From contig OY829540.1 of assembly GCA_963691705.1 (NCBI GenBank), positions 47,590,158 to 47,654,157 on the forward strand: a stretch of 64,000 nt of DNA. Direction: 5' to 3'. This stretch comes from Viola odorata (lineage: Eukaryota; Streptophyta; Magnoliopsida; Malpighiales; Violaceae). Numbering within the stretch: position 1 is the stretch's first letter; every line of letters begins with the position of its first letter. The notes beneath the pieces are model-generated. The model worked only from the letters and a program-made list of their open reading frames with translations, was not told the origin of the DNA and did not search any database. A program made the translations under genes and the position numbers. Below are positions 11,925-23,635 of this stretch, in pieces.

Positions 11925-14900
11925 GAGTGGTAGCGGAGCCTTGGTTTAAGGTTATTTGACTTGCTTGAACGATGGAGGTAAATACAAATAGAATGTTGAG
12001 TTTGAATGGCACTAATTATCACTTGTGGAAGGGAAAAATGAAAGATCTGTTATTTGTGAAAAAGTTGCATCTTTTTGTGTTTGCTACTGAGAAGCCGGAA
12101 TCCATGACTGATGCGGATTGGAATTTTGAGCATCAGCAGGTTTGTGGTTTTATTCGGCAGTATGTAGATGACAATGTTTATAATCACATTGCTAATGAGG
12201 AACATGCAGCGTCCTCGTAGAAGAAAATTGAATCTTTGTATGTTTTTAAATCAGGGAATAATAAATTGTATTTGTTGAATTCTTTGATGAATTTGAGGTA
12301 TAAGGAGGGGACTTCCATTTCAGATCACTTGAATGATTTTCAAGGACTTCTAGATCAATTGTCAGGAATGGGTATCAAGTTTGATGATGAAGTGTTAGGA
12401 CTATGGCTACTGAATACTCTACCAGATTCTTGGGAAACTTTTAGGGTTTCAATTACTAATTCGGCTTCCGATGGTGTTGTCTCTTTGCAAAATGTAAAGG
12501 GAAGTGTTCTTAATGAGGAGATGAGAAGGAAGGCACAGGGTACTTCATCTCATTCCGAGGTACTTGTTACTGAAAACAGGAGAAGTTAGAGAAAGGAACC
12601 GAAAGGTGGTAGGGACAAGAGCAGAAGTAAGTCCAAGTCCAGATACAAGAATGTAGAGTGTCATTATTGTCACAAAACAGGGCACATTCAAAAGAATTGT
12701 TTTCAATGGAAAAGGGAGAGAAAAGACAATAAGAATAAGTAGAAAGGGAAGGATCATGGTGATGATGATCGTGTTACTATGGCTTCCTGTGATGATCTTG
12801 TTATTCTCCGTGACCATGATTCAATTAATCTTGTATCAGATGAGAGCATGTGGGTAATTGATAGTGCTGCTATGCTGCATGTTACACCGAGGAAGGAGTT
12901 CTTCACATCTTACACTTCTAGTGATTTTGGAGTGTTGAAGATGGGTAATGATGGTGTAGCTATGGTAGTCGGTATTGGTGATGTTTGCCTACAAACCAAC
13001 ACGGGAGTGTAGTTGTTGCTTAGAGGAGTCAAACATGCTCCAGATGTCTGTTTTAATTTGATCTCTGTGCAGATTCTTGATGATGGTGGTTATGATAATC
13101 ACTTTGGTTCTAGAAAATGAAAACTCACCAGAGGTAACTTGGTTGTGGCTAGAGGGGAGAAAGTTAGTAAATTGTATTGGACAAAAGCTTTGGTTGCTAA
13201 AGACAGTGTGAATGCCATGGATATGGAGGCTTCTTTGTGGCACCGAAGGCTTAGTCATATCAGTGAAAATGGGCTGAATTGTTTAGCTAAAAAGGATGTG
13301 CTTCCGGGACTGAAGAGTGTTGAGTTAGAGAAATGTTCTCATTGCATGGCTGGTAAGCAAACTAGAGTATCATTTAAGAAGCATCTTCCCTCAAGAAAGT
13401 CAGAGTTGCTTGAATTGGTGCATTCTGATGTTTGTGGTCCGTTAAAGGTAAAGTCATTTGGTGGTGCACTTTACTTTGTTACCTTTATTGATGATTGCTC
13501 TAGGAAGCTTTGGGTATATGCATTGAAGACAAAGGACCAAGTGCTGGACAAGTTCAAACAATTCCAGGTTTTGGTTGAGAGACAGTCAGGTAAGAAGTTG
13601 AAATGTATTTGTTCTGACAATGGTGGTGAGTATTGTGGACCATTTGATAGTTATTGCAAGCAGCAGGGTATTAGACATGAAAAGACTCCCCCCAAAACTC
13701 CTCAGCTGAATGGTTTAGCAGAGAGGATGAACAGGACTTTGATTGAGAGAGTTAGGTGTATGCTTTCTGAAACTAAGTTACCTAAGCATTTTTGGGGTGA
13801 GGCATTGTACACGGCAATGCATGTTATTAATCTCAGTCCTGCAGTTGCCCTGAATGCTGAAGTGCTAGACAAAATTTGGTTTGGCAAGAATATCAGATAT
13901 GATCATTTGCGCGTCTTCGGTTGTAAGGCATTTGTGCATGTGCCAAAGGATGAGAGATCTAAGTTGGATGCGAAGACGAGGTAATGTATCTTTATTGGAT
14001 CTGGTGAAGATGAATTTGGTTACAAGTTGTATGATCCTGTTGAGAAGAAGCTTGTCATAAGCCGTGATGTGAAGTTCATGGAAGACCAAACCATTGAAGA
14101 CATTGATAAGATGGAGAAGACTACACCTGAGAAAGACAGTAGTCTGTCTGATATTGATCCAGTTCAGACGCCTAACCATGATCTGGATGCTGCTGAGAAC
14201 AATGTTCAGAATGGTGAGCAACATGACTATGTTGGTGATCAGCAGTTTGGAGATGCTTTAGATGTTCCTATTGATGATTCTGAAGAGGAACATGAGATGT
14301 CACAAGATGAAAATCTTGGTGATGCTCCTGAACCACCTCAAGTTCAACCTTGGAGGTCTACTAGGCAGAGAAAGCCATCTACTAGGTATTCTTCTAATGA
14401 ATATGTTACCTTGACAGATGGAGGTGAACCTGAGTGTTATCATGAGGCCATGGAGAGTCGAGTAAAGAAGAAGTGGATGGATGCAATGCAAGATGAAATG
14501 AAGTCTTTGCATGATAATCACACATTTGACTTGGTGAAATTGCCAAAAGGCAAGAAGGCCTTGGAAAACAGATGGATTTACAGGGTGAAGCAAGAAAGTA
14601 ATTTTGCATCTCCAAGGTATAAAGCCAGATTAGTGGTGAAAGGCTTCAGACAGAGAAAGGGTGTTGATTTCAATGAGATTTTTTCTCCTGTGATGAAGAT
14701 GTCATCCATTAGAACCGTGTTGAGTTTGGCTGCTACTCTTGATCTAGAGGTAGAGCAAATGGATGTAAAGATTGTTTCCTTCATGGTGATTTGGAGGAAG
14801 AAATTTACATGAAGCAATCTTATGGTTTTTATGCTGAAGGCAAGGAAGACTATGTGTGCAGGTTGAGAAAGAGCCTATATGGGTTGAAGTAAGCTCCGCG

Positions 14901-15541
14901 ATAGTGGTACAAGAAGTTTGAGTCTGTTATGTCTAAGCAAGGCTACAAGAAGACTACTTCTGATCACTGTGTCTTTATTAAAAGGTTTTCCGATGATGAT
15001 TTCATTATCTTGTTATTGTATGTTGATGACATGCTCATTGTTGGGAAAGATATTTCCATGATTAACAGGTTAAAGAGTCAATTGGGCGAGTCATTTGCCA
15101 TGAAAGACATGGGAGTTGCTAATCAGATTCTTGGTATAAGAATCATGCGTGATAGGAAGGAGAAGAAACTTTGGCTGTCACAGGAACACTATGTCAAAAG
15201 AGTGCTACAGGGTAAGCACTCCTCTTGCTACTCATTTTAAATTGAGTGCTAAACAGAGTCCTTCAAATGAAGCTGAGAGACTAGATATGCAACGGGTTCC
15301 TTATGCATCTGTTGTGGGTAGTTTGATGTATGCAATGGTGTGTACAAGACCAGATATTGCACATGTTGTTGGTACAATCAGTAGATTTCTGTCAAATCCA
15401 GGTAGAGAGTATTGGAATGCTGTGAAATGGATTTTGAGGTATCTTTGTGGTACTACTAGCTTGAGGCTTTGTTTTGGAGGTGATAAGCCTATCCTTGTGG
15501 GCTATACTGATTCTGATATGGCTGGAGACATTGATTCCAGG

Positions 15542-17293
15542 TAGGGTTATACAAAAAATCGACCTAACCCGCCTGACTCATATAACCGATCTAACCCAAT
15601 CCGTCAAAAGAACATAACCGCCATAACCACGGGTAACGGTTATATAACCGACCCATTATAGTTAGGTTGGGTCGGATAGCAGATCGAGTTTTTAAAACCC
15701 GCTTATAACCGACTCAACCCACCTATTAACCCTAACTATATAACCCTAAAACTAAAAGTCGTCGCCCTCTCCCTCTCGGCTCCCTCGCAAACGCAACCCA
15801 ACCAACAATGACGACTTACCGACCCACGACCTGTCATCGTCGCCTCCCATCCCTCCTCTCTGACCACACAGCCATACAGCCACGGCGCCGCTCATCTCTC
15901 CCTCACATCCAGTCGTCGCCTCCCATCCCTCCTCTTTGACCACACCGCCACGCCGCCGCTCATCTCTCTATTTTTTACACTCGCCGCTCCTTCGCATCCC
16001 TTCTTCTTGCGCTGCTCAACAGACATCGATCAGTCCTTCTCTTCCTCCGCTTTGTTTCTAAGGTACCCTTTTTTCCTTTCTTTCCAATTAGTCGAATCTC
16101 TTGGTGCTATTGTGATGGGTTATTTTATTTTTTCTTGTTAATTCCTCTGCTTTGTGTCACAAGCTCAACGAGAGTGAACTCGCGAAGGATTGTTTGAGAG
16201 CTATAGCATTTCAGATAGCTAGAAGCAAGTCCAAGTTTCTGAAAGCTGCACTCAAGTGCCTGAAGATGCGGCTAGATTATCTGATGATGAAGTGCATAGC
16301 ACTTCCTCAACTATGGGATCTAGGAAACTTAGACCCAGGTCTTTAAATGCTGATACTTCTCAAATTTCCACAAAAGAGGCTACTCAGAAGAATGCTACTG
16401 ATACCAAGACCAGGGCATCCGTGAACAAGAGTAATATGAATTCGAGGAATGCTTCTGACACTAGAGGGCGTAAGTTAGAGAGGAAACTACCCCAAAAGAC
16501 AAGCAAGCAAGAAGCCACAAAGGGCAAAGACAAGATCAAGAAGCAGGGAAAGACATCTGATACGGACGAAGGCAAGTGAACAGAATAACTTTCGTCTTCT
16601 AATTTGTCTTCTTGACACCTATCCAGGGTAACACCAACAATTATTAATTATTGATTTTTTTTCATCTGCAGGTTCAGTCAGCCCTTCAGCTTCTGTTACC
16701 TCTGAAGAGAACAAAGAAAACATGGTAAGTGCTCATTTTATTCAAATTCGCGGGTTGTTGGTTTTAACCGCTGCTGTTCTACTGTAATTGATAAAGAAAT
16801 CTGGCCCTTAGATCTTATGCTTGATTGTTATTGATGGATTCTTGAACCATATTTTGCTGGTTCAGGATGCTCCGCCAGCCGAAGAGGTTAGTCTCATTGA
16901 AGTTGCTGCATAAGGATGGATAGGGTGCTGCATCAAAATGATAAAGCTTTTATGATTCTCATACTTTTATTTGGTCTTATCTTCAGTATGTTTTTAGTTG
17001 CGGGTTTTTCCTTGTATAGAAAAAGGTAACGTTTCAGTCTGGTCAGTGTATAGAAAAACGTAATATTTCAGTCTAGTTTGTATTGGGGCCAAAATGTTGG
17101 ATTTCAGGCCAAAATATTATAGAATTTTTTAGCATTCCTATAACCGCCAACCCGCGGTTAACCGCCTATAACCGCCAGTTGACGGGTTGAGCGGTTATAG
17201 GTGAATAACCGACAACCCGACCCACTAAATATTTAGCGGGTTGGTGCTGGTTATGAGCCATAACCGGCCCAACCCGACCCATGTACAACCCTA
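15542..17293 (+). mobile_element. non-autonomous hAT element carrying gene fragments
   Basis: 1752 bp flanked by the 8-bp repeat ATTCCAGG (15534-15541 and 17294-17301), the target size of hAT elements. Ends are near-inverted: TAGGGTTATAC on the left and TAGGGTTGTAC read inward from the right. Both subterminal regions are full of short AACCCG and ATAACCG repeats in both orientations, as hAT transposase-binding regions are. No transposase is present. Excising it rejoins the copia RNase H as DIDSRKSTSGY. Confidence 0.85.
15985..16913 (+). pseudogene. host-like gene fragment inside the hAT element
   Basis: A probable leader exon ends at about 16061 before GTACCC. An open stretch from about 16226 to 16573 encodes a Ser/Lys-rich, low-complexity chain (motifs LSDDEVHSTSSTMGSRK, then KGKDKIKKQGK). 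It would be joined by a GC-AG intron to 16672-16723 (PSASVTSEENKENM) and then by a GT-AG intron to 16866-16913, which ends in a TAA stop. Phases agree across both introns, which supports a real spliced gene as the source. I do not recognise the family. The 5' part is unclear because a TAG lies in frame at 16223. It may be captured or transcribed; likely not functional. Confidence 0.55.
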
Positions 17294-17740
17294 ATTCCAG
17301 GAAGTCCACTTCGGGTTACTTGATTAAGTTTGTAGGGGGAGCTGTGGCATGGCAATCTAGATTGCAAAAGTATGTTGCATTGTCCACTACTGAGGCAGAG
17401 TTCATTGCCATTAAAGAAGTATGCAAGGAGTTGCTTTGGTTGAAGAAATTCTTGCAGGAGCTTGGTTTTGTCCAGGACAAATACATGCTATTTTGTGATA
17501 GTCAGAGTGCAATTCATCTTGGTAAGAATTCAACATTTCATTCTAGATCCAAACATATTGATGTGAGGTATCATTAGATACATGATGTATTGGATGCTAG
17601 GTTGTTAGAATTGGCCAAAGTTCATATAGATGATAATGGTGCTGATATAATGACTAAGGCGTTACTGAGATGCAAGTTTGAAACTTGTTGTGAGATCGCC
17701 GGTTTGGCGGTCATCTCCACATAGTTGTGAGGGGGAGATG

Positions 17741-18380
17741 TGTTGGGTTTGGGCTCCCTTCCTATGTGGAGAAAAGCCCATGTGGAGCAAGCCCACTCTA
17801 TTAGAAGGAGTCAGATTAGGGTATTGCAAGAGAGTTTCAATTGAGAGAAAAAGAAGAAAAGAAAATGTGAGAGAGAAGGGAGAAAATAGATTTTTGCCAA
17901 ACTCTGTGCAGCTTCGGGAGAATCGTCGCTGCGATTTCGTTCACCGTCGGATCAGGCTGAAATTTGGACAGAAGGTTCGAAACATCTGGTTCGTCAATCT
18001 GAACGGTTAGATTGGTGAGACTATATCTGAGGGGAGGAATCGAGTCCCGTCAATAGCTGCTGGAAATCTGATTTTGTGTCTTTTCCTTTTGGTTCTCTTT
18101 GTTTATACTTCTTGTTGGTTGTTTGACTAGATGTTGAGCATGATTTATTCTGCATCTTGAGACTCTCTTGTACGCTGACTTTGATCATAGTGGAGCTTGA
18201 TTGACTGGCTTGTACCCGTGGTTTTTACTTGTCGCATTGAGAAGGTTTTCCACGTTAAAATCGGTCTCTTTGTGTGTGTGTGATATATTTGCTGCTGCCA
18301 TTAATTTTTTATTGCTCCTCATAGATTCTAGCAAGTAGGGTAAATTATTATTGCTGCGTATTGTGTTGAATTTCCCATTA
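17741..18380 (+). repeat. 3' LTR of the copia element
   Basis: 640 bases matching the 5' LTR. Dozens of substitutions by eye mark it as older than the gypsy element at 34.7 kb. Confidence 0.88.
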
Positions 18381-19262
18381 GATCTCCGGGTCGTGGTCAG
18401 TTTCCTCATAACTTCAACGACGACACGGTTCAGAACTTTGGTTGGAATGCTAAGCTTGACTTCCCGGTGTTTGATGGCACCGACGTACACAAATGGATTT
18501 TCCGCGGTGAGGAATACTTCGATCGCATGGGTATCTGCGAGCAGGATAAGGTTCGGGAGGCCACGTACTACTTGATGGGTGAAGCTTCCTTCTGATACCG
18601 CAACTTTATGTGCACTCACAATCAACGACCGCTTGCATGGTCGGATTTTGTTAGGGAACTCTCCCTCACCTTCAATCCTTAGGATTATGATGATCCAATG
18701 GTTGAATTGGTTTCCTCCAGGGAAGATTCTGACATCTATACTTTTATTAAACAATTTGGGGCTTTGCTTACCTATGTTTCATTAACTGATGATTATGTTA
18801 TGAGTGTATTTTTAGCGGGTTTGAAACCTGAATTGACAAACTTGGTACAAATGTTTAATCCTACGACTCTTAACAATGCTCAAAATTTGGCTAAAACAGC
18901 TTCCAAATATTTACATGATATTGCACTTGCTGCTGCAATAATTGTCACTCAGGGTCCTCCTCCCCACAACTCTAGCCCAGTTAGTCCCAAACAATCTTCA
19001 TTCCGTCCAAACCAACCTTTGTTATTACCTCCTCCTGGCCAGAATTTCTCTTCCAATTCCAGGATTGCTCCCCCTAAACAACCTCCAACTAGAACCCAAC
19101 CTACTAGGCACCATTCTCTTGTAACGATTGATGACTCTTACAAGCAAGCTTGAAAGGCTGCTGGGTTGTGTTCTTATTGCCCAGACAAATACGAAAGAGG
19201 GCACATATGTCGTACTAAAGGCCTATTTATGATGGAGGTGGGTGGTGATACTGAGGGCGATG

Positions 19263-19679
19263 CGATAGGATAAAACCCTAATATTTAATTTAGCCAATAT
19301 TCATCCTTCTCAATCATCGAGATAATAAACAGTAAATAAACCGGATGAGGAAGCGTACCTGAATCCATAGCTAAGATACCTTGATCTTGCAGTTTTGATC
19401 TTCCAAGTTGATACACACAACGGGAGAGATCTAGAGAGAGATCTTAATCTTTCTACTAACTTGGAAATCATAACCTTTTTATATTTAGGTTAAATATTTT
19501 ATATTTCTAATTCGGCTCATCAAATTACTTATAGGTCTCTACATATATATACCCATAATTTAACTTAATTTAGCCCATCTTAATATAACTAAATTAAACC
19601 ACTTTAATAATTGGTCAAGCTTTTATGATAATTATGATATACAATTAAATATATATTTGTAAGTCCATAAATCCTTACA
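19263..19679. mobile_element. 417-bp LTR-like insertion with 5-bp TSD
   Basis: Flanked by CGATG (19258-19262 and 19680-19684). Removing it and one copy of the repeat gives continuous gag-protease reading across the joint. It starts CGATAGGA and ends CTTACA, compatible with a solo LTR whose first T has mutated to C. It has no coding sequence. It could also be a small terminal-repeat element (TRIM). Orientation not determined. Confidence 0.6.
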
Positions 19680-20509
19680 CGATGAACAAGTATATGATGT
19701 CATGGATTCTTTTTACGAAGAATGTGACCATGAGGTTTCCCTACATGTCGTTTATGATATAGTTTCTAAGGTTACCAGTAAGGAGGCCATACGAATGGTT
19801 TTCTTCGTCAATGCTAAGCCTGTTCAGACTTTGGTGGACTCAGGCAACACATTAAATTTCATTTTTGCAGCGATGACTTACAAGTTAGGGTGTACCTTGG
19901 TTCCGATAATGCCTTTTGAAGTAAAAGTGGCCAATGAGGAGGCACTTATTTGTAGCTTGGCATGTGAGAACTTCACTTGGGGTATTCAAGGGCATTGATA
20001 TTCTATTACTATATGGGTGCTTCCCCTTACCCACTATGATCTTATTCTAGGTGTCTACTGGTTGAAGACGTTGGGACCGACTCTTTGGGACTTTGAACAT
20101 ATGAGTATGAATTTCTAGAAGTATGATAGCTGGGTCACTTTGTGGGGTCATAACAAACGAGAAATTCTAGAGATTACTGCTACACATGCAGAAAATTCTA
20201 GCAAAGCCTGATGAGATTTCCATGGTTCTTGTTTGTTTTGATAATAACTCTTATCAGCCCTCCATTTCAGTTTCTGAGCATGGTCACTTATGCAGTACTG
20301 AAGTTACGACTCCTTCTACTCTTGCTTCTTTGCTAAGTGACATTGCTTTCCTCTTTGAGACACCTAATCAGCTACCTCCTTTTCGCTCTAACGATCATCA
20401 CATTCCCCTGCTAGAAGGTTTCAAACCTGTAAATTTGAAGCCTTACATGCATTGGTGCATGTTTTTGTTAAGTGAAACAATGATCCATGTTTGTGTTCAT
20501 GTCATAAAC

Positions 20510-21333
20510 GGGGTAAAAGTTATAAATCAACCCTGAACTTTAAAATTTTAATTAATCGCAACCCCAATCATTTATTTTATTTAATTACAACCCTGGTCGT
20601 TGCCAATATTATTTAATCACCCCCCTACCGTGACAGAAATAAGACATGGCACCGTTGACCGACGTTATGTGCCACGTCTGCAACATGCCATGTCAGACTC
20701 CACATGACAGGGTTGCGATTAATCAAAACATTAAAGTTCAGGGTTGAAACAAGAAGATTACACCTCTATTTAAACAAGAAGATTATACCTCTATCTAACA
20801 CCTAAAAAAACATGAAAACTGGATTATGGACATAAACTAAACAAAATACTAACTTTAAAAAAAAGGATAATCCAAAAAATAATTATGAGAAAACCTAATT
20901 AATTAAAGCTTAGTTATATTTGGGAATAATATAGCATATAAGTATAATGAATTAATTAACCTGACAAAAAAGATCATGCAACAAGGATTTTTAAATGGCA
21001 AAAAGATATAAAACAACCCTGAACTTTAAAGTTTTAATTAATCACAACCCTGATCTTTTATTTTGTTTAATTACAATCCTGAACTTTAATGTTTTGATTA
21101 ATCGCAACCCTGCCACGTGGAGTTTGACATGGCAGGTTGCAGACGTGGTAACGTTTCAGAGGTTGACGTGACACATAACGTCGGTCAACGATGCCACGTC
21201 AGATTTCTATCACAATAGGGGGCTGATTAAACAATACTGGCGACGACCAGGGTTGTAATTAAAAAAAATAAAAAATGAGGGTTGCGATTAATTAAAACTT
21301 TAAAGTTTAGGGTTGATTTATAGCTTTTACCTT
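20510..21333. mobile_element. foldback Mutator-like element
   Basis: The 9-bp repeat GTCATAAAC flanks it (20501-20509 and 21334-21342), the size typical of Mutator elements. Arms of roughly 250 bases are inverted copies: the left starts GGGGTAAAAGTTATAAATC, and the right, read inward, starts with the same GTAAAAGCTATAAATC block. The centre (about 20770-21000) is AT-rich without a gene. The right end with its TSD is repeated once more, the second copy ending at 21371. Confidence 0.75.
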
Positions 21334-21445
21334 GTCATAAACTATTCTATAGCTTTTACCCTGTCATAAACTATTCTAGGCACCTTCAATCAAAATTGTT
21401 CAAACTAGTTTGTGTATTTATTAAAATTATTATTATTTTTTGGTA

Positions 21446-22379
21446 CTCCCTCATTTTTTTTGTATGTCGTTCTAGGTTCCAACACAAGAATTATAGAAGG
21501 CTGTAGTTTTGACGATTTTACCGCTTGTCCTCTCTCTTATTTACGAGCATGCCATTGTCTTCATGGTCCTATCCCAACCATTGATCCTCTCCCCATCCTC
21601 ACCCTAATCACATTCCCAACAGAACATAAGAACAACAACCACACCAACTAAAAAGATCCATCGATATATATGATATATCCATTGATATATATGTTTCAAT
21701 TGAAGAAACATACAATTTGAAGAAACACTCAGTTGCAGAATTGAGTAAATGCAAGGAAAACCATTGTAGCAAATCGATTTTAAGAAAATAACCAAGACAG
21801 TGACTACCCAGAATCCACAACCATCGATCAATCAACACTTGCGCTCCTTTCCTCCTCAACGAACCAGACCTATATGTCAATCTTGTGCTCTGCCTTCTGA
21901 TGACTCTTGAACAGAAGAAAATCCTTCAACCTCCACCTAAATCTAGATCCAGATCCAGATTTGGATCCTATAGCACCTGACGTTGCCTCAGCTATAGATT
22001 CAAGATCAACACCACTACCCATATCTGCAAATTCCTTCGCACTGTTTATACTTTGCAGGTGGTGAAGGGATGTCGATGGTTGAGGCAGTAGCGATGGTGA
22101 AGGTTTTGATGTCGATGGGTGAGGTAGTGGCGGGCGACAGTGGTGATGGGTGTTTGGTACTAGCGGTTGCGATTGAGGGGGCGAGATGATGGTTGGCGAT
22201 TGATGGCAGTGGAAGCCGGTGGCTGCAGTAGCGGTTTGGTGACAGTGGTGATGGGTGGCTGGGAGAGGAGGGGCAAGGTAGTAAACTCACCCCTCAAAAA
22301 GTCAGAAAAGTGTAGAACGACATTTATTTTTCAGTATTTTAGAAATGGGTAGAACGACAATTATTCTACAAGGAGGGAG
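21446..22379. mobile_element. Stowaway/mariner-like element, non-autonomous
   Basis: TA target duplications (21444-21445, 22380-22381) flank inverted ends of about 30 bases starting CTCCCTC and both holding TGTCGTTCTA. At 934 bp it is longer than usual Stowaway MITEs. The interior has no transposase; it includes a purine-rich stretch with imperfect GGTGATGG repeats (22060-22270). Confidence 0.6.
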
Positions 22380-22381
22380 TA

Positions 22382-23455
22382 TGTTTTATTAAATGATTGT
22401 ACTATAATTTTAATTGGTATTTAGTTTTGCAAATATTCAATAATTTTTAAGTTGTTATCCTAACAAAAATTAATTAGTTTTTTTTTAGTTTATAAGACCA
22501 ATCCTGGGCGGTCCGAAACCTACAGGCTTGAGTTTTAAAAATTATTGTTTAGGTCCGATCAAGGAGCAAAACTCCTGCCCATCCGGACCCATATCCAGGT
22601 CTACTCCCAACAAACCAAACCGCATATATAATTAATTAATAGTCACAAAAAAGAAACATGAAGAAAAATTCATAGTAAGCTCTTTTCTATTTTTAGGGGA
22701 GGAAATTCAAACCAAGTTCATAGCGAGGGTAAGAGGACTCGGCAAAAATCAAACATTTAAAATAAAGAATTAATTTACTTAAGTACGGTATTGACCTTAA
22801 TGGTCCATTCAATTTAGACAGTTATATAATATCATTATTTACTATTATAGTCGTTATTTGAGTGCGCATTTATACAAATTTCTCTATATATGTAGAATAT
22901 TTTTCTTTTTTGAGTTTTCCGAGCATCTTCCGACATAAAATTGATCCCTTTCGAATATATGATCGAACTCTAAAAGGGTATTTTCTCAACATTATTAGTT
23001 TTTTTATTCTTTATATTAAAAAAATTAATCCTAAATTTATTGAACCATTAAACCTCTTTTTTTTTTTATTATGCAAAAGAAAGAAGGGAAACAACTAGCA
23101 CACATAGCTCACTCCAAAAAAAAAAAAATAGCTCACTCCAACCAAATGATGGAGGAGCCATGCTTTGATAATTAATACCCTCTTAGACATTGTCAAGTAA
23201 CTTTAATTTTATAGTTTAAGGAGTAAGGAGAGTAAGAAAGAAATTCGCAATCGAAAAAATTTCGCCCGCATAATTGAGATTTGAGTTACACGCGAATGGT
23301 TGAGATTGATCAATATTGAGTTAAATACTACAAAATTATCCATAATAAAGCTCATATATTATTACAATAAAATATAAATTAATATTTTTTATTGGACTAA
23401 CTGGTAACTATTGAGGTTATAAGTAAATTGAGTTTGAATATTTTACTTAGGAAAA
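22382..23455. other. AT-rich intergenic region
   Basis: No gene seen. Long A/T runs occur at 23055-23130. This is distal promoter sequence of the DOG1-like gene or degraded repeat. Confidence 0.4.
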
Positions 23456-23635
23456 AAATTGCAAGTCCAGAGCATTCAGGCCCATTTATAAACTCCCCGA
23501 TTTCTAAAGAAAGCCCAACCCTTAGTTCCTTCGAGAAATCTTGGTGCAAAATTCGGTCTCCCTGTTCCTCTCCTCCCTCTCTGTTACTCTGTCCTGTGTC
23601 GAATCAATCTACAGTTAGACAAAGGAACTGCGACG

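Larger units (their letters stand above)
11972..17724 (+). pseudogene. decayed copia gag-pol polyprotein
   Basis: Gag starts at 11972 (MEVNTNRMLSLNGTNYHLW) and has a CCHC zinc knuckle (CHYCHKTGHIQKNC, about 12658-12699). The protease reads DSAAMLHVTP, where the usual DSGA-type site has lost its Gly. Integrase is at about 13220-13980 with an LWHRRLSH zinc part, a DNGGEY core and AERMNRT. RT has YVDD near 15020; RNase H runs to 17724 with the DSQSAIHL stretch. Stops and frameshifts: TAG at 12218 and 12587, TAA/TAG at 14890 and 14902 inside the usual KQAPRQWYKK motif, a shift near 14775 and a small deletion near 15212. RNase H is cut by a hAT element at 15541. Clearly dead. Confidence 0.9.
11283..18380 (+). 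mobile_element. Ty1/copia LTR retrotransposon (Tnt1-like), nested in the gypsy relic
   Basis: Full-length element of about 7.1 kb, including a hAT insertion of 1752 bp. It is flanked by the direct repeat GATCT (11278-11282 and 18381-18385). LTRs start TGTTGGG and end CCCATTA. A primer-site-like TGGTAGCGGAGCC follows the 5' LTR, and a polypurine tract GAGGGGGAG precedes the 3' LTR at about 17729. Gene order is gag, protease, integrase, RT, RNase H, as in copia. Coding regions are broken by stops and frameshifts, so it is not autonomous. Confidence 0.9.
10941..20465 (+). pseudogene. gag-protease relic of an old Ty3/gypsy element, split by later insertions
   Basis: Coding remnants lie at 10941-11282, 18381-19262, 19680-20170 and about 20175-20465. 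The gag holds LDFPVFDGTDVHKWIF, typical of plant gypsy capsid regions, a damaged zinc knuckle near 19170-19220 (CSYCPDKYERGHIC), and then a protease with the LVDSG active site near 19835. The last piece ends in a start-of-RT motif (LPPFRSNDHHI then KPVNLKPY) and stops. Reverse transcriptase and integrase are missing. Several stops occur, including TAA at 11047-11049 and TGA at 18594-18596. Removing the copia element and the 417-bp insertion restores continuous reading at both breaks. Nonfunctional. Confidence 0.75.
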
